Assembly: GCA_015065585.1 (NCBI GenBank)
Contig: SVQC01000004.1
Coordinates: forward strand, 1 to 64,000
DNA length: 64,000 bases
From: Oscillospiraceae bacterium
GTDB taxonomy: Bacteria; Bacillota; Clostridia; Oscillospirales; Acutalibacteraceae
Direction: 5' to 3'
Part shown: one piece after another, positions 8,637 through 15,297 of the stretch
Numbering within the stretch: position 1 is the stretch's first letter
How the letters are laid out: every line of letters starts with the position of its first letter
The notes under the pieces: model-generated
What the model was told of the DNA's origin: nothing
Database searches by the model: none
Seen by the model: the letters and a program-made list of their open reading frames with translations, nothing else
Program-made: the position numbers and the translations under genes

Positions 8637-8660
8637 TTATTATTTTGGAGTTGATTTTTA

Positions 8661-9674
8661 GTGGCAGTTTTAGTTACCGGCGGTGCCGGTTATATAGGTT
8701 CTCATACCTGTATTGAGATGATTAAGTCAGGCTATGACGTTATCGTGGTGGATAACCTTGATAACAGTAGCGAGGAATCTCTTAAGAGAGTCAGCGAAAT
8801 TGTAGGTAAGCCTATAAAATTTTATAAGGAAGACGTTAGAAATAAAGAGGCTTTGAGAAGCATATTCAAAGAGAACAGCGTTGATGCAGTTATTCACTTT
8901 GCAGGCTTAAAGGCTGTTGGCGAATCGGTGGCAAAGCCTATTGAATATTACGATAACAACCTTATAAGCACATTAGTACTTTTAGAGGTTATGCGTGAAT
9001 TTGACGTAAAGAAGATTGTTTTCTCCTCCTCTGCTACCGTTTACGGTGTTGCAAAGGAAATGCCCCTTAAAGAAGAAATGCCTTTAGGTGCTATTAATCC
9101 TTACGGAAGAACAAAGCTCTTTATTGAAGAAATGCTCCGTGACCTTTACGTTTCCGATAATAGCTGGACTATTGCTCTACTCAGATACTTTAATCCTATC
9201 GGCGCGCATGAAAGCGGTATGATAGGTGAGGACCCTAAGGGTATTCCCAATAACCTTATGCCTTATATTTCTCAGGTTGCCGTTGGCAGACTTGAAAAGC
9301 TTAACGTTTTCGGTGATGATTATAATACCGTTGACGGTACGGGCGTCAGAGATTATATCCACGTTGTTGACCTTGCAAAAGGCCACGTAGCTGCTGTAAA
9401 CTGGGCTGTTAAAGAAACCGGCTGCGAAGCCTTTAATCTTGGTACCGGAAGCGGTACCTCGGTGCTTCAGTTAAAAGACGCTTTCGGAAAAGCTGCCGAT
9501 ATGGAAATTCCTTTTGCTATCGCACCACGCCGCCCCGGTGACCCCGACGAAGTTTATGCCGATGCTTCAAAGGCTAAAAACGTTCTAGGCTGGCAGGCTG
9601 AGTATGATATTGAAAGAATGTGTGTTGATACTTGGCGTTGGCAGAAAAATAATCCCGATGGATATAAAAAGTAA
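8661..9674 (+). CDS. galE: UDP-glucose 4-epimerase
   Basis: The 337-residue protein is full length for GalE, an extended SDR. The NAD-binding TGGAGYIGSHT is at residues 6-16, followed by DNLDNSS, HFAGLKAVGES, the catalytic SSSATVYG and YGRTK, and RYFNPIGAHESGMIGEDP. It interconverts UDP-glucose and UDP-galactose in the Leloir pathway and supplies UDP-galactose for surface glycans. A GTG start is used, with GGAG 10 nt upstream. galT is elsewhere in the window (55-56.6 kb), so the Leloir genes are dispersed here. Confidence 0.98.
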   Translation: MAVLVTGGAGYIGSHTCIEMIKSGYDVIVVDNLDNSSEESLKRVSEIVGKPIKFYKEDVRNKEALRSIFKENSVDAVIHFAGLKAVGESVAKPIEYYDNNLISTLVLLEVMREFDVKKIVFSSSATVYGVAKEMPLKEEMPLGAINPYGRTKLFIEEMLRDLYVSDNSWTIALLRYFNPIGAHESGMIGEDPKGIPNNLMPYISQVAVGRLEKLNVFGDDYNTVDGTGVRDYIHVVDLAKGHVAAVNWAVKETGCEAFNLGTGSGTSVLQLKDAFGKAADMEIPFAIAPRRPGDPDEVYADASKAKNVLGWQAEYDIERMCVDTWRWQKNNPDGYKK

Positions 9675-9680
9675 AATTCT

Positions 9681-9703
9681 CCCGTGTGTATTTTGCACAC
9701 GGG
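9681..9703 (+). terminator. Hairpin after galE (weak terminator)
   Basis: CCCGTGTG pairs with CACACGGG around a short loop just after the galE stop codon. There is no long T-run, so termination efficiency is uncertain. Confidence 0.5.
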
Positions 9704-9711
9704 AACTATAT

Positions 9712-9786
9712 GCCCACATAGTTCAATGGATAGAATAAAATCCTCCTAAGATTTAGATGTAGGTTCGATTCCCACTGTGGGTGCCA
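9712..9786 (+). tRNA. tRNA-Arg (anticodon CCU)
   Basis: A full cloverleaf can be drawn. The acceptor stem GCCCACA/TGTGGGT has a terminal G-T pair, with discriminator G and encoded CCA. The D arm closes GTTC with GAAT. The anticodon stem AAATC/GATTT encloses the loop CTCCTAA, giving anticodon CCT at 9745-9747. The T loop is TTCGATT. The T stem GTAGG/CCCAC has one A-C mismatch. It decodes the rare Arg codon AGG. A strong terminator follows immediately, and then the hairpin array. Confidence 0.93.
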
Positions 9787-9820
9787 AAAAACTCTCGTTT
9801 ACTTGAACGAGAGTTTTTTT
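9787..9820 (+). terminator. Rho-independent terminator after tRNA-Arg
   Basis: AACTCTCGTT pairs perfectly with AACGAGAGTT around a 6-nt loop, followed by a run of T. Confidence 0.93.
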
Positions 9821-10017
9821 ATCCATTGCGAAAGCAATGGTATATCATCACGCGTTAGCGTGTATATCATCAAAGGCGGCACACCGCCTTTGTATATCAT
9901 CACACCTTTAGGTGTGTATCAAAAAAATGCTTTCGCAATGATGATATACAACTTCTTGCAAAGTTGATGATATGCAATTCCTGCGGAATTGATGATATAC
10001 AATGCTCTGCATTGATT
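9821..10017. repeat. Array of eight short hairpins separated by a constant 8-nt spacer, in two opposed halves
   Basis: Small inverted repeats, each beginning with C and ending with G, sit at 9823-9840, 9849-9862, 9871-9892, 9901-9916, about 9926-9940, 9949-9966, 9975-9991 and 10000-10014. Their arms differ from unit to unit (CCATTGC/GCAATGG, CACGC/GCGTG, CAAAGGCGG/CCGCCTTTG, CACACCT/AGGTGTG, CAACTT/AAGTTG, CAATTCC/GGAATTG, CAATGC/GCATTG), with loops of 2-6 nt including GAAA. The linker between them is constant: TATATCAT in the first half and its reverse complement ATGATATA in the second (once ATGATATG). The switch occurs around 9917-9925. The fifth hairpin is imperfect and is a reverse copy of the first (shared CATTGCGAAAGCA). 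There is no coding potential. The function is unknown to me. Confidence 0.9.
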
Positions 10018-10040
10018 TGACTCTGATATTATGCTATACT
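10012..10040 (+). promoter_or_regulatory. SigA-type promoter at the edge of the hairpin array
   Basis: TTGATT (10012-10017) and TATACT (10035-10040) are 17 nt apart, with TATG before the -10 as in extended -10 promoters. The -35 box overlaps the last hairpin of the array. It would give the hydrolase gene at 10196 a leader of about 150 nt. Confidence 0.55.
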
Positions 10041-10078
10041 AAACCTAACTGGAGATTATATAATTTTTTTATAATTAC

Positions 10079-10106
10079 TGAGAGAAAAGTTATAATAATC
10101 CGTCAA
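10079..10106 (+). promoter_or_regulatory. Putative ECF-sigma promoter upstream of the hydrolase
   Basis: TGAGAG-N16-CGTCAA, resembling the TGAAAC-N16-CGTC consensus of Bacillus ECF sigma factors. The same sequence with identical spacing occurs upstream of the ECF sigma gene at 11523-11550. Confidence 0.65.
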
Positions 10107-10195
10107 ATAAATAAAAAGCAACAGTTTTGCCGTTTTGCATAATGTTCTTAATATCGTGTATTGGTTCTAATGATATTAAAAAGGGTGACTAAAAA

Positions 10196-11449
10196 ATGAG
10201 TAAGAAAAATATTATAATAATGATAAGCGCTTCAGTGCTTTTGGTTGCTGTTATAGTTACCGTTTTATTGTTATGGTTACTGCCTGATAGCGGTTCGAAC
10301 AAAAAAAGCAAATCGCCCTCAAGACCTGTAACTGCTTCTTCAAGTGTTACCGCCGCTGTTAAAGAACGTCCCGAAAAGATAAAAGAGGTGTTTTCTTTTA
10401 GCGGTAATTTAACTTCTCCCGCCTTCAGATATGAAACCTTTCATGATTCACAAAACGGTAATGTAATTCCATACCGTTTATATGTTCCTGTAAATTATGA
10501 CTCGTCTAAAAAGTATCCTATTGTTTTATTTTTACATGGTGCCGGTGAAATAGGCAGTGACAATGAAAAACATGTAGGTAACGCTAAGAAAATGTTTATG
10601 AATAATGCAGATTTGATGTGTGAAGCTATTGTTGTTTGCCCACAAACTTATGAATGGTGGAATTTGGACAGAGAGTATCCGGGCGACCAAAAGGGGACTT
10701 TAGGCAGCGTATTGCATTTACTTACCGAAATACAAAAGACTTATTCCTGCGACAGAAACCGTATTTATGTAACCGGTCTTTCAATGGGTGGCTATGCAAC
10801 GTGGAATTTACTTTCGGAGTATGGCCATATATTTGCGGCAGGTATGCCGGTTTGTGGTGGCGGCGATTCGAGTAAGGGTTATGAGCTAAAGGATATACCA
10901 ATAAGAATTTATCACAGCAAAGACGACCCCACCGTATCTTTTTCCGGCTCAGAGAGAATGTATAATGCCATTATAGCCGCAGGCGGAAAAAAGGTTAAGT
11001 TTATTCGTCTTGACGGTTTGGGACATAATTCTTGGGACTATGCCTATTCTGACAGAGAAGGCTTTTGCTGGATGTTTGCTCAGAATAGAACCCAAAATCC
11101 GACAGGCACATATGAGAGTGTACCTTATTTCAGAGTGGTAGATTCAAACGGTAAAACTGTTATTTCGGAGAAAAACGTACAGTTCGTTTTTTCACGGGTT
11201 ATTTTTGGTGAAAATAATGCCACTACTGTAGATTTGGTTTTAAGTAAAACTGGAGAAAACAAACTTAAAACTGCTTATGAATCAAATTCGTCAAAAGAAT
11301 TTACGGTTTATTGGCATACTGAAAAATTATATACCTTTACCGTAAGCGGTCCGCCAATAGATAATACTTTTTCTATTGCAGGTATTTTTGATGCTGAATC
11401 GGCAAAGGCTTTTTGCACTTCTATTGAAAAACAAATAGCTCAAAACTAA
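10196..11449 (+). CDS. Membrane-anchored alpha/beta hydrolase (esterase/peptidase-like) with extra C-terminal domain
   Basis: A 417-residue protein. Residues 5-30 form one membrane segment or uncleaved signal anchor, followed by a Ser/Lys/Pro-rich linker to about 60. Residues about 77-298 are an alpha/beta hydrolase of the PHB-depolymerase/carboxylesterase type: the oxyanion-hole region PIVLFLHGAGEIGSDNE, nucleophile Ser196 in GLSMGGYATW, Asp243 or 244 in HSKDDPTVS, and His277 in DGLGHNSW. Residues about 305-417 form a separate beta-rich domain I do not recognise. It should act on the outer face of the membrane; the substrate is unknown. A putative ECF promoter identical in plan to that of the sigma operon suggests co-regulation. 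The gene is monocistronic, ended by the hairpin at 11471-11509. Confidence 0.85.
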   Translation: MSKKNIIIMISASVLLVAVIVTVLLLWLLPDSGSNKKSKSPSRPVTASSSVTAAVKERPEKIKEVFSFSGNLTSPAFRYETFHDSQNGNVIPYRLYVPVNYDSSKKYPIVLFLHGAGEIGSDNEKHVGNAKKMFMNNADLMCEAIVVCPQTYEWWNLDREYPGDQKGTLGSVLHLLTEIQKTYSCDRNRIYVTGLSMGGYATWNLLSEYGHIFAAGMPVCGGGDSSKGYELKDIPIRIYHSKDDPTVSFSGSERMYNAIIAAGGKKVKFIRLDGLGHNSWDYAYSDREGFCWMFAQNRTQNPTGTYESVPYFRVVDSNGKTVISEKNVQFVFSRVIFGENNATTVDLVLSKTGENKLKTAYESNSSKEFTVYWHTEKLYTFTVSGPPIDNTFSIAGIFDAESAKAFCTSIEKQIAQN

Positions 11450-11470
11450 ATGGTAGATAATAATATTGCT

Positions 11471-11515
11471 TTTAATAAAAACTCCATGAAACATGGAGTT
11501 TTTATTAAATTTTTA
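11471..11515 (+). terminator. Terminator between hydrolase and sigma gene
   Basis: A perfect 18-bp stem (arms 11471-11488 and 11492-11509) with a 3-nt AAA loop. The 3' arm contains the T-run and is followed by more T. Confidence 0.85.
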
Positions 11516-11522
11516 AAATAAG

Positions 11523-11550
11523 TGAGAGAATTTACAATATAATTCGTCAA
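11523..11550 (+). promoter_or_regulatory. Putative ECF-sigma autoregulatory promoter
   Basis: TGAGAG-N16-CGTCAA lies 30 nt before the sigma gene. Over TGAGAGAA-N14-CGTCAAATA it is identical to the copy at 10079-10109, while the spacer differs. This is the pattern expected for a promoter read by the sigma factor it controls. Confidence 0.7.
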
Positions 11551-11580
11551 ATAGGTGAGTAAATCGAAAAGGGGAAAAAC

Positions 11581-12138
11581 GTGGACATTGGAGAGAATTG
11601 TTATCGCCGTTTCCTTGACGGCGATGACGAGGGACTTACATTGATTATTAAAGATTACAAAGACGGACTGATTTTGTATATTAATAATTATGTTAATAAT
11701 ATTTACATAGCTGAGGATTTGATGCAGGAAACTTTCTTTAAAATTGCAGTTAAAAAGCCAAATTTTAAGGGTAAAAGCACCTTTAAAACCTGGCTTTACG
11801 CCATAGGGCGAAATGTTGCCATTGATTATTTAAGACGCAACTCAAAGGTTTCTTCTTTATCGGCTGATGATATGCAAAATTATATTGAAGACAAAGCCAA
11901 TCTGGAAAACATGTTTATCAATAACGAAAGAAAAGCGACCTTACATAAAGCAATAGCAAAGCTGAACCCTGAGTATAGACAGGTTTTATGGCTTATATAT
12001 TTTGAGAATTTTTCAAACCTTGAAGCCTCACAGGTTATGAATAAGTCGAAAAGGCAAATTGAAAATCTGCTTTTCAGAGCAAAACAAAATCTTAAATCCA
12101 TACTTAATAAGGAGGGAATAGATTATGAAGAACTATAA
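11581..12138 (+). CDS. ECF-family RNA polymerase sigma factor
   Basis: A 185-residue sigma-70 family protein of ECF size with only regions 2 and 4. Region 2 contains LYINNYVNNIYIAEDLMQETFFKIAVKKPNFKGKSTFKTWLYAIGRNVAIDYLRR. Region 4 contains LNPEYRQVLWLIYFENFSNLEASQVMNKSKRQIENLLFRAKQNLKS, with the helix-turn-helix. It starts at a GTG with GGGG upstream. The next gene begins 14 nt before its stop codon and encodes a single-pass membrane protein, the standard position for an anti-sigma factor. The ECF-like motif before this gene and before the neighbouring hydrolase suggests autoregulation. Confidence 0.95.
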   Translation: MDIGENCYRRFLDGDDEGLTLIIKDYKDGLILYINNYVNNIYIAEDLMQETFFKIAVKKPNFKGKSTFKTWLYAIGRNVAIDYLRRNSKVSSLSADDMQNYIEDKANLENMFINNERKATLHKAIAKLNPEYRQVLWLIYFENFSNLEASQVMNKSKRQIENLLFRAKQNLKSILNKEGIDYEEL

Positions 12139-13108
12139 GGAAGTAGCAAATAATGTCTTTGAGCGCAGAAACAAATATATAAAACAACGAAAAGAGAAGA
12201 TAAAAATTGCAATAGCCGCTTGTTCGACTCTGCTTTGTAGCTTTATTTTACTAACAAGTTTTGGCTTGTGGAAGGGCGGATTTTTCGATAATTATATCGG
12301 CGTTACCCGAAATCCACAAAAAGAAAACTCCTCAAAAGTAAGCGGTTCGGCAGAAAAATACCCTTATTTCGAGAACAATTCCTCAAACAATTCCTCATAC
12401 GATAAATATTCCTCTTCTTCGCCGTCTTACGTAAATCCCGATAATCCGTCCTATCAGGAAAATTCCTTTATTGACAGTATTGATAAAGTTAATTTCTATT
12501 CGGCTAAAAAAATAATAAGCGAGAATTCACTTTTGCCTATTGGAATGGGTGCAAATGGCTTAACTATGACAAATATAACTAAGCTTGTTAATACTTATGC
12601 AGAATATCCTATTGATAAAAACAAAGTATTTACAATAACAATGGTTACTTACTTTAAAATTGAACTTAATAATGAAAAAGGATTTTTAGCTCAAAAGCTT
12701 GGAGGAACAGGACTAGTTGAGGTTGTTGTTACCGAGAATAATCTAGAACAGCTCGGTCAAATGATAACCTTTAAGAGAAATGATGAATATTACACTTGTC
12801 TTATGAATAACGGAGAATATAATGATGGGGGCAAAAAAAGCTACGGATTTTCTTCGCACAAATATATAAAGGGCTTCAATCTGGTTAAAAATGAAGAACA
12901 AGAAAATTATAGATTTACTGTTCATTATGACGGCACTAAGGTTGTGGGATTTGACTGTGAACCTTATCATAGCGAGCCTAAAAAATATGTTGTTGACGAT
13001 GTAACGCTCGTTGAAGATTATTGTATAGTTTTTTATACCAAACAAAATTTCACTATAGGCCAATTAGAGTATTATTATAAAAATGAGGAAAAGGACGAAA
13101 CGTTATGA
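12125..13108 (+). CDS. Putative membrane anti-sigma factor with extracytoplasmic paralogous domain
   Basis: A 327-residue single-pass protein. Residues 1-26 are a short basic cytoplasmic tail (MKNYKEVANNVFERRNKYI), 27-48 a membrane helix, 60-112 a Ser/Asn/Tyr-rich linker, and about 117-317 an extracytoplasmic domain. The short VxxRRxxY-type tail resembles tails I know from clostridial ECF anti-sigma proteins; that role is inferred from the tail and the gene order. The outer domain is clearly repeated in the next gene (shared FLAQKLGGTG.VEVV, MITFK, FSSHKY, QENY.FTV and KYVVDD). It overlaps the sigma gene by 14 nt, with AAGGAGGG 8 nt before the ATG, and overlaps the lipoprotein gene by 4 nt. 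I do not recognise the outer domain. Confidence 0.75.
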   Translation: MKNYKEVANNVFERRNKYIKQRKEKIKIAIAACSTLLCSFILLTSFGLWKGGFFDNYIGVTRNPQKENSSKVSGSAEKYPYFENNSSNNSSYDKYSSSSPSYVNPDNPSYQENSFIDSIDKVNFYSAKKIISENSLLPIGMGANGLTMTNITKLVNTYAEYPIDKNKVFTITMVTYFKIELNNEKGFLAQKLGGTGLVEVVVTENNLEQLGQMITFKRNDEYYTCLMNNGEYNDGGKKSYGFSSHKYIKGFNLVKNEEQENYRFTVHYDGTKVVGFDCEPYHSEPKKYVVDDVTLVEDYCIVFYTKQNFTIGQLEYYYKNEEKDETL

Positions 13109-15012
13109 AGAAATTGATTTCGGTTGTTCTTATTCTGATTATAATGTTTAGCTTCACAGGCTGTCATAAAAAGAGTGGACAAAACAAAAACGGTAGCGGA
13201 TATAGTGAGTCTGGGGATAATACAGTAAAATCTAATAATTCTTCCGGACAGGATATTTCAGAAGACCAAAACGGAACAAATGATTATGCGCTAAACAGCA
13301 TTAAAATCCAAAATGTTAAAATCGATAGTTTGGATAAACTGAATTTTTATGCAGTAAAAAAAGCAATTGCTGAAAACGGTATTACGCCCATGTCGTATAC
13401 GGCAGAGCTGCCAAAGGCATCTACACTTACTGACACCGGTATATACAATTTACTAAACCTTACAAGTACAAAAGTTACAGCTATAAATCCTAACTCATCT
13501 TTTGTTATAACGATGTATAGTTATTTTACTGTTACTATCAGTGATTCGAGAGGCTTTTTAGCGCAGAAATTGGGAGGAACTGGTCAAGTAGAGGTTGTCA
13601 TTACGCAAAATAATTTTAACAATATGATAACCTTTAAAAAGGGTGAAAGATATTATTCTTGTTTCCAAACCTCGCTGACCGAAAATGCAATGTCATTTTC
13701 TTCTCATAAATATGTGGATGGATATAAATTGGTTGAGAATTATGACCAAGAAAACTATGAATTCACGGTTTATTTTGAGGATGATAAGGTTATCGGTATG
13801 AACTGTGGCCGTTTTAATCAAGGGAGTAATTACAAATATGTGGTTGACGATATAAAGTATAACGACAATCTTTGCTTTGTTATACACAAGAAACAAAGCT
13901 TTACTGCCGAACAGCTAGAGGGACTTTTTGCAGGGAATAATTCCTTTGTTGATGACGGTGTTGTTTTAAATGACGGAAGTATTTTATTTGGTAAATCTTC
14001 TGTAACAAATAATTCGGTGGCTTTTAAAAATAAATCCGGCTCATCTGTGATAACCAATAAACACATAAAGCAAATAAGTGCTATGTATAATAAAGAGTTA
14101 GGATTCTGCATAAGGTTGGATTTGGCGTCGAATATAAATATTTCGGGAAATATAAACCTTAATTTTTATCTTAATAATTCTATTGTCAGAGAGTTGACAC
14201 TTAAAAAGAAAGAAACGGCGGTTTATATTACAAATCTTGATAACAAATCCCGAATGTCCGATATTTTTTATAAATTAACCGCTGTTAATACAAGTAATAT
14301 AATAGACAGAATTATTGATAATAATGATTTTGTAAGAGAAGTATCTAAAAGGCTTAACCTTGATAATTATAATCTTTTAGAAGAGGACCATAGTTCGAAA
14401 TTTGGTAATGGTCTTAAAATAATAGATTATACATATGATTTGAAATTCGGCAAATCCATTAGTTATAAAGTATCAAATTATAATGTTACAATTGATGGTA
14501 TAACTTTTAATATGCCCATAAAGGTTTCAGATTTTTTAAGTAAAGGGTTTACTGTAAAAGAGAAATTTTTTGATGACCGTATTTTACAAGGTGGAGCTTT
14601 CTTTACATCGCCAAGCGGAAACAAAGTTGATGGATATATAATGAATTTCTATGGAAACTCAAGGAATTTTAATGACTGTTATATTACACAAATCGGCTTT
14701 ATGTGTTATGAAAACACAGTTAAGTACCAAGAAGGTATAAGCCCGACACGTCCTGACTTTGAAATGATTGAAGGAATAAACAAGGATTCCACTCTTGATG
14801 ATATAATCTCAAGACTTGGCGAACCAAATAAAATAATCCTTATGACTACAGATAATCAAGCGATGAATTATAAAGATTGTATTATTCAGCTTTACTATAA
14901 AGTAGCTACACCTTCGTTACCAAACGGAGAGTTGGTGTTTAATATCAGACCGGTTTTGAATAGAAAAGCTCCGGCTGATTTTCTGACTGATGTCAGCTTT
15001 GCTCTGCAATAA
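13105..15012 (+). CDS. Lipoprotein sharing the anti-sigma outer domain, plus a larger C-terminal region
   Basis: A 635-residue protein with a lipoprotein signal: hydrophobic residues 4-17 and lipobox FTGC with Cys20. A polar linker follows, then at about 74-275 a domain homologous to residues 117-317 of the preceding protein (FLAQKLGGTG, MITFK, SFSSHKY, DQENYEFTV, YKYVVDD). Residues about 280-635 are unrelated to the first protein. They end with a region (DSTLDDIISRLGEPNKIIL) like the short start-of-fold motifs of outer-surface lipoproteins that predict stability or interaction, but I cannot name the family. The stop/start overlap with the anti-sigma gene indicates co-translation. A function in sensing or signal modulation is inferred only. 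Confidence 0.75.
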   Translation: MKKLISVVLILIIMFSFTGCHKKSGQNKNGSGYSESGDNTVKSNNSSGQDISEDQNGTNDYALNSIKIQNVKIDSLDKLNFYAVKKAIAENGITPMSYTAELPKASTLTDTGIYNLLNLTSTKVTAINPNSSFVITMYSYFTVTISDSRGFLAQKLGGTGQVEVVITQNNFNNMITFKKGERYYSCFQTSLTENAMSFSSHKYVDGYKLVENYDQENYEFTVYFEDDKVIGMNCGRFNQGSNYKYVVDDIKYNDNLCFVIHKKQSFTAEQLEGLFAGNNSFVDDGVVLNDGSILFGKSSVTNNSVAFKNKSGSSVITNKHIKQISAMYNKELGFCIRLDLASNINISGNINLNFYLNNSIVRELTLKKKETAVYITNLDNKSRMSDIFYKLTAVNTSNIIDRIIDNNDFVREVSKRLNLDNYNLLEEDHSSKFGNGLKIIDYTYDLKFGKSISYKVSNYNVTIDGITFNMPIKVSDFLSKGFTVKEKFFDDRILQGGAFFTSPSGNKVDGYIMNFYGNSRNFNDCYITQIGFMCYENTVKYQEGISPTRPDFEMIEGINKDSTLDDIISRLGEPNKIILMTTDNQAMNYKDCIIQLYYKVATPSLPNGELVFNIRPVLNRKAPADFLTDVSFALQ

Positions 15013-15036
15013 ACTCTAAATTTATATGTTGTTTTT

Positions 15037-15146
15037 GAAGGCGCATTTTTTAGAATTATCATTTCTCCTTTTGATTTATTTTTATCTCACATTATATAGC
15101 GCCTTCTCCTAGAGATGACTTCCCAATAGGCAAGGGAAGTCATCTC
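15037..15146. other. Structured intergenic region: distant 8-bp repeat and a 13-bp hairpin
   Basis: GAAGGCGC (15037-15044) is matched by GCGCCTTC (15099-15106). A perfect 13-bp stem follows (15112-15124 with 15134-15146, 9-nt loop). Neither has a T-run after it, so a terminator role is doubtful. No gene is present between the lipoprotein and the next promoter. Confidence 0.55.
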
Positions 15147-15233
15147 GGTAGGGGGTTCCAAATTTATCAGATTTATTTTTCCAAAAACATACAAAAAAAT
15201 CTAATTTTTATGCAAAAAGTGTAAAAATGCGCA

Positions 15234-15262
15234 TTGACTTATTTAAAAAATTATGCTATATT
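15234..15262 (+). promoter_or_regulatory. SigA-type promoter for the 754-residue secreted protein
   Basis: TTGACT (15234-15239) and TATATT (15257-15262) with a 17-nt spacer and TATG before the -10. The ATTATGCTATA core is the same as in the promoter at 10012-10040. Confidence 0.75.
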
Positions 15263-15297
15263 AACAATATAAAACTATCCGAAAGGAGAACTTTAAA

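Noticed and set aside
9821-10017. CRISPR array
   Set aside because: The constant part is only 8 nt, the variable parts are self-complementary, and the linker changes orientation midway; no cas genes are near.
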